NCBI RefSeq assembly: GCF_036013935.1
Contig: NZ_CP107902.1
Coordinates: 9,953,001-10,017,000, forward strand
Direction: 5' to 3'
Source: Streptomyces sp. NBC_00461
GTDB lineage: Bacteria; Actinomycetota; Actinomycetes; Streptomycetales; Streptomycetaceae
Length of the DNA stretch: 64,000 nt
The position numbers were made by a program, and so were the translations under genes. Within the stretch, counting starts at the first letter, position 1, and each line of letters opens with the position of its first letter. The notes beneath the pieces were generated by a model. The model worked only from the letters and a program-made list of their open reading frames with translations, was not told where the DNA came from and ran no database searches. This document shows, in pieces, positions 53,707 to 63,056 of this stretch.

Positions 53707-55314
53707 ATGAACGAGGGGGACACCGACAGACGGGTCGTCGACGGCCGTTTCGAGCTTCAGGCCCGGCTCGGTGGTGGCGGAATGGGCACGGTGTGGCGCG
53801 CCCGCGACCTGCTGCTGCACCGCAGCGTGGCCGTCAAGGAGGTCCGGCCCGCCGACCCGGACCTCGCCGAGTACGACCCGGACTCGGCACGGATGCTGCG
53901 GGAGCGGGTGCTGCGCGAGGCCCGCGCCCTGGCCCGCGTCCAGCATCCCAACGTCGTGACGATCCATCACATCGTCGACGGCGGCGAGGGCACCTACCCG
54001 TGGATCGTCATGGAACTCGTCGAGGGCGGTTCCCTCGCCGACCGGCTGGCCCGCGGCCCCCTGAAGCCCGCCGAGGCCGCTCGCACGGGTCGCGGAGTCC
54101 TCGACGCGCTGCGCGCCGCGCACGACGCGGGCGTCCAGCACCGCGACGTGAAACCCGCCAACGTGCTGCTGCGCACCGACGGCCGGCCGGTCCTCACCGA
54201 CTTCGGCATCGCCGCGATCCGTGATGCCACCGCGCTGACGGCCACCGGATCGATCATCGGCACCGCCGACTTCATGGCCCCGGAGCGCGTCACGGGCGGC
54301 GACGGCGGACCCGCGTCGGACCTGTGGTCGCTGGCGATGATGCTGTACGTGGCCGTCGAGGGGCGGCATCCGCTGCGGCGCGGAACGACCCTGGCCACCC
54401 TGGCCGCCGTACTCCACGAGGACGTACCCCCGCCCGTGCAGGCCGGGCCGCTGACTCCCGTACTGGCCCGTGTGCTCGTCCGTGATCCCGCGGCGCGTCC
54501 GGACGCGGAGACCGTCGACCGGCTGCTGGCGGCCACGGCAGAGGCCGGCGACGAACCCACGGTCACCTCGTATCCCCTGGCGCCCCCGCGGAACGCCGCC
54601 TCGGTCCCGGTCCCTGATCCCTCCGACACCGTGATGCCCCGCCCCGACGCCCGACGAACGCTGCGGGCAGCGCTCGCCGCGGTGGCGGTCGGTGCCGTGC
54701 TGGCGGGCGGAGTTGTGTGGGTGGCCCTGTCGGGCGGCGACGGCGACCATACGGCGGCGCCGACGGGCAAGGACCGCCGGACGCACCGGGCAGGTTCGAG
54801 TCCCACCGCCTCGACTTCACCCCCTTCGGCCACAGTGACCGGCTCGACCGCCAAGGCCGGCAACCTGCTCACCCCGAACGGCATTCGGACGGTGATCAAG
54901 GCTCTGGAGGAAGCATCGGGAAGCGACAGCTTCGGTGACTTCTACATCTATCCGGACCACGCGTCGGCCGCGATGATGGTGGACGGCAGCCGGACCCACT
55001 ACGTCGACTACGACTACCGCGCCGGCAGCGGGGCGGAGCAGGGAATCATCAAGGGCACCTTGTCCAGCGACACGGAGCCGGTGAGCCTGAAGAACTTCCG
55101 ATGGGACGCCGTGCCCGCCCTGTTCGCCCGAGCCGAGAAGGAACTGAAGGTCGACAAGCCGACATCCCGGTACCTGGTCGTGAAGCAGCCGGACAACGTC
55201 TTCGGTACCCCGGCCGGAATGGCCGTCTATCTGAGCCACGATTTCAATGGCGGCGGCTACCTGGAGGCGGACACCCTGGGCAAGGTGAGGAGGGTGGTGC
55301 CGGCCGACGGTTGA
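53707..55314 (+). CDS. Membrane Ser/Thr protein kinase (PknB-like)
   Basis: A 535-residue receptor-type kinase. Kinase domain about residues 15-270: ARLGGGGMGTVWRARDLLLHRSVAVKEV (glycine loop and Lys), QHRDVKPANVLLR (catalytic loop, about 142), LTDFGIAAIRD (DFG) and GTADFMAPERV. One membrane helix (about 318-340) separates it from an extracellular domain of about 170 residues of unknown fold, without PASTA repeats. The extracellular part, with a Ser/Thr/Pro stalk, may sense ligands. The start is the ATG at 53707; one four codons earlier is possible. Confidence 0.93.
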   Translation: MNEGDTDRRVVDGRFELQARLGGGGMGTVWRARDLLLHRSVAVKEVRPADPDLAEYDPDSARMLRERVLREARALARVQHPNVVTIHHIVDGGEGTYPWIVMELVEGGSLADRLARGPLKPAEAARTGRGVLDALRAAHDAGVQHRDVKPANVLLRTDGRPVLTDFGIAAIRDATALTATGSIIGTADFMAPERVTGGDGGPASDLWSLAMMLYVAVEGRHPLRRGTTLATLAAVLHEDVPPPVQAGPLTPVLARVLVRDPAARPDAETVDRLLAATAEAGDEPTVTSYPLAPPRNAASVPVPDPSDTVMPRPDARRTLRAALAAVAVGAVLAGGVVWVALSGGDGDHTAAPTGKDRRTHRAGSSPTASTSPPSATVTGSTAKAGNLLTPNGIRTVIKALEEASGSDSFGDFYIYPDHASAAMMVDGSRTHYVDYDYRAGSGAEQGIIKGTLSSDTEPVSLKNFRWDAVPALFARAEKELKVDKPTSRYLVVKQPDNVFGTPAGMAVYLSHDFNGGGYLEADTLGKVRRVVPADG

Positions 55315-55405
55315 GCCGTTCGGCCGGATGCAGCAGCCGGAAGAGCTTCACTCCGCGCACCGGGCAAGGCTTGGCCTGCACGATCGGCCTGCCATGGGAG
55401 ACCTG

Positions 55406-56599
55406 ATGCCCCTTCGCTCCGCCCCGGCCCGCTCCTTCCGCCTCCGTTCCCGGCTGCGCGCGACCTGTGTCGTCGCCGTCTGCGTGACAGCGCTCGGCCA
55501 GGCACCCGCGAGTACCGCCGCCGCTCCCGCACCGCGCGACGCCGACCTGCGCGACCAGCTGGAGCAGCTCGTGCACGCCCCGGGCGGACCGCCCGGAGTG
55601 ATCGCAGTGCTGCGTCGGGACGGTAGGAGCGAGGTCGTGAGCGCGGGCGTCGCCGACCTTGCCACGGGCCGTCGCCCGAGCCCCGACGACCACATGCGCA
55701 TCGCCAGCACGGCGAAGGCCTTCAGCGGAGCGGTGGCACTGAGCCTGGTCGACCGGCACGCCCTGCGCCTGGACGAGACCCTGGGCGAGCGGCTGCCACA
55801 ACTGCCCAGCGCCTGGCACCAGGTCACCCTGAGACAACTCCTCAACCACACCAGCGGCCTGCCGGACTTCACGGAGTCCGCCGAGTTCCTGAGCATCCTC
55901 GCGGCCGACCCGCACCACCACTTCGACTCCCGCCACCTGCTCGACTTCGTCGCCGACCGGCCCCTCAACTTCCCCCCGGGCACCGAGTACCGCTACTCCA
56001 ACTCCGACAACATCGCCGTCGCCCTGATGGCGGAGGCGGCGACCCGCACCCCGTACGAGCAACTGCTGCGCACGCTGGTCTACCGGCCGTTGAAGCTGCG
56101 GAACACCAGCCTTCCCCAGGACTGGCGGATCCCCGCGCCCTATCTGCACGGCTATGACGTGACCCCGCCCGAGCCCCCGGAGGATGTCAGCGAGGCCCTC
56201 AGCGCCTCCGGTTCCTGGGCGTCGGGCGGCATCATCTCCACGCCCGCCGACATGACCCGCTTCATCCGCGGCTACGCCGGCGGTGCGCTCTACGGCAGAA
56301 ACGTCGTCCGCGAGCAACGGCGCTGGATCGAGGGCGCGTCCGAACCCGCGGGCCCCGGCGCCAACATGGCGGGTCTCGCCATCTTCCGTTACGCGACCCG
56401 GTGCGGCGTGGTGCTCGGGCACACCGGCAACTTTCCCGGATACACCCAGCTGATCGCCGCCACCCCCGACGGCCGCCGGTCCCTGACGTTCTCCGTCACC
56501 ACCCAGATCAACCAGGAAATGAAGCCGGACCTGTTGAGCCGGCTGCGCTCGGTCCAGGAGAACTTCGTCTGCGCGCTGCTGAACCGGTCCGGCCACTGA
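55406..56599 (+). CDS. Secreted serine hydrolase (beta-lactamase / D-Ala carboxypeptidase family)
   Basis: A 397-residue exported hydrolase. A signal of about 38 residues precedes the class-C beta-lactamase-like domain. Catalytic motifs: MRIASTAKAFSG (SxxK, about residue 100), YRYSNSDNIAV (YSN) and GHTGNFPGYTQLI (HTG in place of KTG). The LLNHTSGLPDF loop is typical of D-alanyl-D-alanine carboxypeptidase and esterase-like members. It may trim peptidoglycan or hydrolyse esters. I chose the ATG at 55406, four bases after gggaga. It follows the kinase by 91 bp. Confidence 0.92.
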   Translation: MPLRSAPARSFRLRSRLRATCVVAVCVTALGQAPASTAAAPAPRDADLRDQLEQLVHAPGGPPGVIAVLRRDGRSEVVSAGVADLATGRRPSPDDHMRIASTAKAFSGAVALSLVDRHALRLDETLGERLPQLPSAWHQVTLRQLLNHTSGLPDFTESAEFLSILAADPHHHFDSRHLLDFVADRPLNFPPGTEYRYSNSDNIAVALMAEAATRTPYEQLLRTLVYRPLKLRNTSLPQDWRIPAPYLHGYDVTPPEPPEDVSEALSASGSWASGGIISTPADMTRFIRGYAGGALYGRNVVREQRRWIEGASEPAGPGANMAGLAIFRYATRCGVVLGHTGNFPGYTQLIAATPDGRRSLTFSVTTQINQEMKPDLLSRLRSVQENFVCALLNRSGH

Positions 56600-56680
56600 C
56601 GCGGCCTCGCATGCCGCGGCCATGACGAGGGAAGATGGGGCGGCAGGCGTTTTGGTCAACCGATGTGGAGGAGCGGGCAC

Positions 56681-58321
56681 ATGCAGCACGAGCGAGCGGG
56701 TCAGCAGGCCGGCCCCGAGGATCTCGTCGACGTCGCCCGGCTGGTCACCGCGTACTACGCGCTGCACCCGGATCCGGCCGACCCGGGGCAGCGGGTGGCT
56801 TTCGGCACGTCAGGACACCGCGGATCGTCCCTGACGACCGCGTTCAACGAGGACCACATCGCCGCGACCAGCCAGGCGATCTGCGAGTACCGCGCCGACC
56901 AGGGCACCGACGGTCCGCTCTTCCTCGGCGCCGACACGCACGCCCTCTCCGAGCCCGCACGGGTCACCGCCCTGGAGGTGTTCGCGGCCAACGGCGTCAC
57001 CGTGCTCATCGACAGCGCGGACGGCTACACACCCACCCCCGCGGTGTCGCACGCCATCCTCACCCACAACCGCGGCCGCACCTCCGGCCTCGCCGACGGC
57101 GTGGTGGTCACCCCCTCGCACAACCCGCCCGCCGACGGAGGCTTCAAGTACAACCCGCCGAGCGGCGGACCGGCGGGCTCCGAGGCGACCTCCTGGATCC
57201 AGGACCGGGCCAACGACATCATCACGGCCGGCCTCAAGGACGTACGGCGTATCCCGTACGCCAGGGCCCTCACTGCCGAGACCACCCGCCGTCACGACTT
57301 CCTCGGGGCCTACGTCGCCGACCTGCCGCACGTGCTCGACCTGGACGCGGTCCGCGCCGCCGGAGTGCGCATCGGCGCCGACCCGCTCGGCGGCGCGTCG
57401 GTCGGCTACTGGGGCCGTATCGCCGAACAGCACCGGCTCGACCTGACCGTGGTCAACCCCCTCGCGGACCCCACCTGGCGCTTCATGACGCTCGACTGGG
57501 ACGGCAAGATCCGTATGGACTGCTCGTCGCCGTACGCGATGGCCTCGCTCATCGAACAGCGCGACCGCTTCCAGGTCGCAACGGGCAACGACGCCGACGC
57601 CGACCGGCACGGCATCGTCACGCCGGACGCGGGGCTCATGAACCCCAACCACTACCTGGCCACGGCCATCTCCTACCTGTACGCCCACCGCAAGGAATGG
57701 CCGGCCGACGCGGGCATCGGCAAGACCTTGGTGTCGTCCGGGATGATCGACCGGGTCGCCGCGGACCTGGGGCGCCGGCTGGTCGAGGTGCCGGTGGGAT
57801 TCAAGTGGTTCGTGGACGGGCTGGTGGGCGGCTCGATCGGCTTCGGAGGGGAGGAGTCGGCCGGGGCGTCCTTCCTGCGCCGTGACGGCTCGGTGTGGAC
57901 CACCGACAAGGACGGCATCATCCTGGCGCTGCTCGCCTCAGAGATCATCGCGGTCACCGGTAAGACGCCGTCGGAGCACTACGCCGCCCTGACCGCCCGC
58001 TTCGGCGAGCCGGCCTACGCCCGCATCGACGCCCCCGCGACCCGCGAGGAGAAGGCGCTGCTCGCCAAGCTGTCGCCCGCGCAGGTCACCGCCGACACCC
58101 TGGCCGGCGAGGCGGTCACCGGGGTGCTCACCGAAGCCCCGGGCAACGGCGCGGCCATCGGCGGCATCAAGGTGAGCACCGAGAACGCCTGGTTCGCGGC
58201 CCGTCCCTCCGGCACCGAGGACGTGTACAAGATCTACGCCGAGTCGTTCCGCGGCCCCGACCACCTGCGCCAGGTGCAGGACGAGGCGAAGGACGTGGTG
58301 ATGGCGGCCCTCGGCGGATGA
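56681..58321 (+). CDS. pgm: Phosphoglucomutase (alpha-D-glucose phosphate-specific)
   Basis: A 546-residue phosphohexomutase interconverting glucose-1-phosphate and glucose-6-phosphate. Four domains are marked by [11 protein letters not shown] (substrate), [17 protein letters not shown] (phosphoserine, about residue 147), [10 protein letters not shown] (metal), [12 protein letters not shown] (sugar) and [15 protein letters not shown] (phosphate). Length fits bacterial Pgm (about 546). The start is the ATG at 56681 behind ggaggagc. It supplies glucose-1-phosphate for glycogen, trehalose and cell-wall polysaccharides. Confidence 0.97.
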   Translation: MQHERAGQQAGPEDLVDVARLVTAYYALHPDPADPGQRVAFGTSGHRGSSLTTAFNEDHIAATSQAICEYRADQGTDGPLFLGADTHALSEPARVTALEVFAANGVTVLIDSADGYTPTPAVSHAILTHNRGRTSGLADGVVVTPSHNPPADGGFKYNPPSGGPAGSEATSWIQDRANDIITAGLKDVRRIPYARALTAETTRRHDFLGAYVADLPHVLDLDAVRAAGVRIGADPLGGASVGYWGRIAEQHRLDLTVVNPLADPTWRFMTLDWDGKIRMDCSSPYAMASLIEQRDRFQVATGNDADADRHGIVTPDAGLMNPNHYLATAISYLYAHRKEWPADAGIGKTLVSSGMIDRVAADLGRRLVEVPVGFKWFVDGLVGGSIGFGGEESAGASFLRRDGSVWTTDKDGIILALLASEIIAVTGKTPSEHYAALTARFGEPAYARIDAPATREEKALLAKLSPAQVTADTLAGEAVTGVLTEAPGNGAAIGGIKVSTENAWFAARPSGTEDVYKIYAESFRGPDHLRQVQDEAKDVVMAALGG

Positions 58322-58489
58322 AGCGGTGGGTGACAGGGCGGCTGCCCGACTGTGACGGGCCGTGACGAGGCGAACCGGCGCAGCCTCGAAGGGGTCCCCT
58401 CACCCACCATGTCGCTATCATCCTCTGAAGCGCATAATCTGGGGTTTTGCCCCGATGGGGCCACGGCCCACGGCCCCGCCGGAGTGATC

Positions 58490-59350
58490 ATGTCCCTCGA
58501 GCGCCCGACAGACGACGGCGACGAGCTGCTCGCCAGACTCGGGTCCTTGACCGCCCAGGCACGCGAGCTGGCGGAGCTGCAGCGTTCCCGGGTCGAGCTG
58601 GCCGTCGCCCTGCAGCGCGGCATGCTGCCCCGGGACCTGCCCGCCGCCCCGGGCCTCCACCTGGCCGTCCGCTACGCACCGGCCTTCCACGGCCTCAACG
58701 TGGGCGGCGACTGGTATGACGCCTTCACCATGCCCGACGGGCGCATCGGCCTGTCCATCGGCGACGTCCAGGGCCACAACATCGAGGCGGCCGCCTTCAT
58801 GGGCCAGGTCAGGGTCGGCCTGCGCGCCCTCGCCGCCGTCACCGGCGATCCCGGCGAGCTGCTCTCCCGGACCAACGACCTCCTCCTCTCCCTCGGCACC
58901 GACCTCTTCGCCACGTGCACCTTCATGCGGCTCGACCCGTCCACCGGGGTGCTGGAGAGCGCCCGGGCCGGACACATCCCCCACATCTGGGCCACCGCGG
59001 ACGGACAGTCCGGCATCGCCGAGGACGAGGGCGGGCCGCCCCTCGGCATCGAGGAAGGAGTGCAGTACCCGGTCTCCCGATACCGCCTGACCACGGGCGG
59101 CGTGTTCGTCCTGCTCACGGACGGCGTGGTGGAAGGGCCGTCGCTGCATGTCGACGAGGGCCTCGAACAGGTGGTGCGGCTCGCGGGTATCGCCGCGGTC
59201 GCCGGGATGGAGGCCGACGCACTCGCCGCCGGTGTGATGAAGGTGGCCGAGCGCGTCGGCCACGAGGACGACGCGGCCGTACTGGTCGTCGGACACGATG
59301 GGCCCGACCGCCGGCGGCCGTGGACCGACGGGCCCGACCGGCGGCCGTAG
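58490..59350 (+). CDS. SpoIIE/PP2C-type serine phosphatase
   Basis: A 286-residue phosphatase. After a short coiled-coil-like lead (LTAQARELAELQRSRVELAVALQRGMLP), the SpoIIE domain covers about residues 50-280: LNVGGDWYDAFTMPDG, SIGDVQGHNIEAAAFMGQVR, LLTDGVVEGP and GHEDDAAVLVVG, all with metal ligands. No sensor domain. It is a candidate RsbU-type activator in a SigB-like partner switch. I start it at the ATG at 58490, nine bases after ggag; an ATG at 58409 is possible. The MASE1 gene follows 50 bp downstream. Confidence 0.9.
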   Translation: MSLERPTDDGDELLARLGSLTAQARELAELQRSRVELAVALQRGMLPRDLPAAPGLHLAVRYAPAFHGLNVGGDWYDAFTMPDGRIGLSIGDVQGHNIEAAAFMGQVRVGLRALAAVTGDPGELLSRTNDLLLSLGTDLFATCTFMRLDPSTGVLESARAGHIPHIWATADGQSGIAEDEGGPPLGIEEGVQYPVSRYRLTTGGVFVLLTDGVVEGPSLHVDEGLEQVVRLAGIAAVAGMEADALAAGVMKVAERVGHEDDAAVLVVGHDGPDRRRPWTDGPDRRP

Positions 59351-59400
59351 CGCCGGGCCGCCCTTCTCCCGCCTCGCCGAGCGGCTGACATCGGTGTCTG

Positions 59401-60396
59401 ATGGCAGCTGTGGTGGCTATCCAGGACCTGCGGCGGCCGGCCGTCTTCGCCTTCCAGGCGCTGACCGTCGCCGCCTGCTACTACGCCGCCGGGCGGCTGG
59501 GTCTCCTGCGCCAGCTCGTCGTCGGGGACGCGGTGGTCACACCCATCTGGCCGCCCATGGGCGTCGCGGTCGCCTGTCTGCTTCTGTTCGGTCTGCGTGC
59601 CTGGCCCGGCATCGCCCTCGGCGCACTGTTCGTCGTCATGTCCATCACCTCACTCCAGCCCGCCGTCATCGGCACCCTCGTCGGCAACACCGCCGCCCCC
59701 GTCTGCGCGTACTACATGCTGTGCAAGGTGGGCTTCCGCACCGACCTCGCCCGCTTACGCGACGGCGTCGCCCTGGTGTTCCTGGGAGCCCTCACCGCCA
59801 CGCTCGTCAGCGCGACCGTCGGCGCCGGCCTCCTTGTCCTCACGGGCAAACTCGCCACGCAGAGCTTCTGGCTCGTCTGGTCGGCCTGGTGGGCCGGTGA
59901 CGCGATGGGAGTCCTGATCGTCACCCCGGTCCTGCTGGTGCTGTACGGGGCGCGCCGGCAGCCGCCCACCCCCCGCTGGAAGGAGGCCGTGGGCCTGACC
60001 CTGGTCGCCTGCGTCCTCGTGCCCTTCGCCACCCACAGCGCCGTGAGCCTGCTGTTCCTCGTCTACCCGCTCCTGATCTGGGCGGCCCTGCGCTTCCGGC
60101 TCGCGGGCAGCATGCTGTGCGCCCTCTTCGCCTCCGTCATGGCCACGATCGCGGCGACCGACCAGGTCGGACCGTTCGCGGGAATACCCCGGATCCAAGT
60201 GATGATCAAACTCCAGGCGTTCAACGGCGCGATGGCGCTGACCGCTCTGCTCCTGTCAGCGGTGATCACCGAGCAGTTCAACACCAGAAACTCGGTGGAG
60301 CAGGCCTGCCAGGAACTCGTCGAGGTTCTGGAACACCTCACCGCGGGGGAGGCCACGCAGAGCCGGTTGCCCGTGGAGGCCGATGACCGGCCATGA
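59401..60396 (+). CDS. MASE1-domain integral membrane protein
   Basis: A 331-residue protein with eight membrane helices forming a MASE1 sensory domain: YYAAGRLGLL, VTPIWPPMGVAVACLLLFG and VWSAWWAGDAMGVLIVTPVLL are diagnostic. The C-terminal 45 residues form a soluble coiled-coil-like helix (RNSVEQACQELVEVLEHLTAGE). In other bacteria MASE1 is fused to kinase or GGDEF output; here the output is missing, so the adjacent upstream phosphatase may act as the partner (inference from co-direction and 50-bp spacing). Confidence 0.88.
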   Translation: MAAVVAIQDLRRPAVFAFQALTVAACYYAAGRLGLLRQLVVGDAVVTPIWPPMGVAVACLLLFGLRAWPGIALGALFVVMSITSLQPAVIGTLVGNTAAPVCAYYMLCKVGFRTDLARLRDGVALVFLGALTATLVSATVGAGLLVLTGKLATQSFWLVWSAWWAGDAMGVLIVTPVLLVLYGARRQPPTPRWKEAVGLTLVACVLVPFATHSAVSLLFLVYPLLIWAALRFRLAGSMLCALFASVMATIAATDQVGPFAGIPRIQVMIKLQAFNGAMALTALLLSAVITEQFNTRNSVEQACQELVEVLEHLTAGEATQSRLPVEADDRP

Positions 60397-60457
60397 CGTC
60401 ACCCGCGAGGGGGCATTGCGTGGGCAACGCCTCGATGCGGGGTACTGGACGATGTGC

Positions 60458-60501
60458 ATCGCGACGGAAGGATCGCGACGGAAGGACGGAAGGACGGAAG
60501 G
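60458..60501 (+). repeat. Tandem repeats forming four ribosome-binding-like motifs
   Basis: ATCGCGACGGAAGG occurs twice in tandem (60458-60485), followed by two tandem copies of ACGGAAGG (60486-60501). This gives four GGAAGG motifs, the last ending 6 bp before the ATG of the next gene. Confidence 0.75.
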
Positions 60502-60507
60502 ACTGCC

Positions 60508-60825
60508 ATGACGACATTCGTGATCACGGTGCCCGGCACCTTCACCACCGACGCCGGAGCACAAACGCGAGCGGAGCTGAAGCGCGCCCTGCGCCCGGCC
60601 GATCCGCACCGCACACACATGGGGAGCGCCGAGGACCTCGACGTCCTCAACGTGAACGAGGACAACACCTTCACCATCCGCCTCACCATCGAGGCGGACA
60701 GCGGTCCCCGCGCCGAACTCGACGCCCGGCAACTCGCGGAATCGGCACTGGAGGCAGCGGGCCTGGATCCCGGTACGGCGCCGCTCGGGCCTGCCGTGAT
60801 CACCGGCATCGACTCCGGGGCGTGA
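60508..60825 (+). CDS. Small soluble hypothetical protein
   Basis: A 105-residue protein: TTFVITVPGTFTTDAGAQTRAELKRALRP, then DLDVLNVNEDNTFTIRLTIEADS and LAESALEAAGLDPGTAPLGPAVITGIDS. The alternating pattern suggests a small alpha/beta sandwich. I do not recognise a family. The ATG at 60508 follows ggaagga within a repeated stretch. It converges on the secreted protein gene. Confidence 0.7.
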   Translation: MTTFVITVPGTFTTDAGAQTRAELKRALRPADPHRTHMGSAEDLDVLNVNEDNTFTIRLTIEADSGPRAELDARQLAESALEAAGLDPGTAPLGPAVITGIDSGA

Positions 60826-60858
60826 GCGTGCAGCTGAACGGGCCGTTGAGCGGCGAGT

Positions 60859-61326
60859 TCAGTTCCACAGCGGATAGGTCACCGTCCGCGGGAACGTGTC
60901 CGGCCTGGCGCCCTGGTACACGAGGGTCATCCGGGTGTAGTGCTGCAGCCGGGGGTGCTTCTTCCAGTGCTTCGGGTGATCCAGCCGTACGAAGACGCGG
61001 TACGCGTGGAACCTGCCCGCCGCGCAGTAGGGCTTGCAGTCGTTGACGATGTTGACACCCCGGGCCTTCGCCGCGGTCCGGCCCCACTGCGACCAATGCA
61101 TCGAGGCCAGGCGGCTGTTGCCGTCACCGCAGGCCAGCACGAAGGCGGTGGGGCGCACGTCCGCGTGCCAGAAGCAGTCGACGAGCACGGGGACGCGGGC
61201 CTGCTGCCGCACCGTGTGCGAGGCCGCCGGCGCCGTCGGCCGGGCCTGGGACGGCGCGCTCGCCGCAGCCGCCAGCGCGGCGGCGAAACAGAGCGTGACC
61301 GCCGTACTCCATGTGTGCCTGCGCAT
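60859..61326 (-). CDS. Secreted hypothetical protein with paired cysteines
   Basis: A 155-residue exoprotein. Signal 1-29 (cleavage near SQA). The mature part has four Cys (VDCFWHADVRPTAFVLACGDG, NDCKPYCAAG) in positions suited to two disulfides, and aromatic/basic segments HWSQWGRTAAKARG and KHWKKHPRLQHYTRMTL. It looks like a compact beta-rich secreted protein conserved in streptomycetes; role unknown. The ATG follows ggggagctgac. Confidence 0.82.
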   Translation of the reverse strand: MRRHTWSTAVTLCFAAALAAAASAPSQARPTAPAASHTVRQQARVPVLVDCFWHADVRPTAFVLACGDGNSRLASMHWSQWGRTAAKARGVNIVNDCKPYCAAGRFHAYRVFVRLDHPKHWKKHPRLQHYTRMTLVYQGARPDTFPRTVTYPLWN

Positions 61327-61464
61327 GTCAGCTCCCCGCTGCCGTCGCCCACCGACCGTACGACGCTACGACCGCTTCTTCGACGCTACGACCGAGTGGG
61401 GGGATCCACCACTCGGACGGAGCAATGCGACGGCTCTTCGGTGACGGCTCTTGGCGGCGGGTCG

Positions 61465-62946
61465 TCAGCGGTGGTTCAACGCGAAGGTGGTGAGGACCGC
61501 CGCGTGGTCCGACGGCCAGTCGTTGTCGGCGACATCCGGCCAGGCGCGCGGGACGCCGGTGACGACGGTGCGGGAGTCGACGACCTCCAGGCCGCGGCCG
61601 CTGTGCAGGACGTAGTCGATGCGGTCCTGCGGCTCCGGGCGCGTCACGTCGTTCTCGTGCCGGATGTGGATCGGCGACCAGGTGTGGCCCGGTTCGCGGA
61701 CCGGATCGGGATGCGCCTCGCGGTAGGAGTCGCGCAGACCGGCGGTCTCGGCGGCCCTCGTCACGGGCCAGGCCACGTCCGGCCGGTCGAGGTGGGAGGG
61801 GCAGTTGAAGTCCCCGGTGAGGATCACGGGCGTCGCGGCGTCGGCCGACTCGGCGATCCACCGCAGGGTCTCCCGCATCTGGGCCAGCCGTACGTCCTCG
61901 TGGGCGATCAGCTCGGCCGGTCCGAGCCCGTCGAAGGCCGCCTCGTACGGTCCGTACGGCGTGTAGTGGAGATGGGCCGTCCACACGTCCACCTCGTACG
62001 AGCGGCCGACGCGGATGCGGGCACCGGCCGCTCCGTAGAAGCCGACGCCGGGGTCGCCGAGGGCGGCCGTGACGGGGTGGCGGCTGATGATGCCGAGGTT
62101 CTCGCCGGCCTGGTGGTGGTGCCAGCCCAGCGCCTCGGCGAGTTCCCGGGCCGACGTGCCGGCCGTCTCCTGCAGGCCCACGACGTCGGCCTCGCTGTCC
62201 AGGATCACCTTCAGCTGTTTGGCGCGGTGGTCCTCGACCTTGGTGCCGCCGTGCCAGAGGTTCCAGCTCATGACGCGCAGCCGGGGGCCGACCAGGCCCC
62301 GCAGCCGGCTCGGGGTCACGTCCTCCAGGCTGTCCACCACGGTCCGTCCGGGTGCCGCGTCGATCGGGGCGAGCGACGGCACCGCCAGCACGGCGCACCC
62401 GGCGGCCTCGGCGGAGCTGACCCCGGTGGAGGTGTCCTCCACCGCCACGCAGTGGGCCGGATCGACGTCGAGGGCGCGGCACGCGGCGAGGTAGGGATCG
62501 GGGGCGGGCTTGGTGATGACGGTGTCGTCGGCGGTCACGGAGACCGCGAAGCGGTGGGCGCCGAGCGACATCAGTACGGTGTCGGCGACATCCCGGGGCG
62601 AGGCGGTGACCAGGGCGGTGGGCACGTCCTCCGCGGCCAGCGCGTCGAGCAGGTCAAGGGCCCCGGGGCGGGGGACGACGCCCGCTCGGATCCGGTCGGC
62701 GAACTCGCGGTGCAACGCTCCGGCGACCTCGGCGACGGGCCGTCCGCCGGCCGCGCCCAGCCAGGCCGCGGTGTGCTCGACCGGCCGGCCGAGCACGTCC
62801 GGCCGGTCGGCCTCGGTCAGGGCCCGTCCGGCGACCTGCTCCACCGCCTCCCACCAGAGCCGCTCGGTGTCGACGAGCGTGCCGTCCATGTCGAACAGCA
62901 CGGCCGCCAACGAGGGGTCAGGAATACGACCCGCAACGCTTTCCAC
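61465..62946 (-). CDS. Fusion of HAD phosphatase and endonuclease/exonuclease/phosphatase domains
   Basis: A 493-residue cytoplasmic protein with two phosphoesterase domains. Residues about 10-220 are HAD (beta-phosphoglucomutase/phosphatase type): LFDMDGTLVDTERLWW (motif I), LVTASPRD (II) and KPAPDPYLAACRAL...VAVEDTSTGV (III-IV). Residues about 228-490 are EEP: RVMSWNLWHGG, VVGLQET, ILTGDFNCPSHLDR, DRIDYVLHS and WPSDHAAVLTTF, with all catalytic residues. Either order of action on a phosphodiester is possible: EEP cleaves it, HAD removes the monoester. The start is a GTG at 62946 behind gagaagg. The adjacent ABC-ATPase suggests uptake of the substrate. Confidence 0.92.
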   Translation of the reverse strand: MESVAGRIPDPSLAAVLFDMDGTLVDTERLWWEAVEQVAGRALTEADRPDVLGRPVEHTAAWLGAAGGRPVAEVAGALHREFADRIRAGVVPRPGALDLLDALAAEDVPTALVTASPRDVADTVLMSLGAHRFAVSVTADDTVITKPAPDPYLAACRALDVDPAHCVAVEDTSTGVSSAEAAGCAVLAVPSLAPIDAAPGRTVVDSLEDVTPSRLRGLVGPRLRVMSWNLWHGGTKVEDHRAKQLKVILDSEADVVGLQETAGTSARELAEALGWHHHQAGENLGIISRHPVTAALGDPGVGFYGAAGARIRVGRSYEVDVWTAHLHYTPYGPYEAAFDGLGPAELIAHEDVRLAQMRETLRWIAESADAATPVILTGDFNCPSHLDRPDVAWPVTRAAETAGLRDSYREAHPDPVREPGHTWSPIHIRHENDVTRPEPQDRIDYVLHSGRGLEVVDSRTVVTGVPRAWPDVADNDWPSDHAAVLTTFALNHR

Positions 62947-63056
62947 GGAAACCTTCTCTTTCTTCTTTTCCCGAGTCGGGAAACGGCACTCGGCGTCCCG
63001 GAGGACCCGGACGCCGGGGCGACGGTGTGACCACTGCGGCAGCTTCGGGCAGCCGT

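Noticed and set aside
54793..54806. GGTTCGAGTCCCAC resembles a tRNA T-loop
   Set aside because: It lies inside the Ser/Thr kinase gene, in the stalk region, and no acceptor or anticodon stems pair around it.
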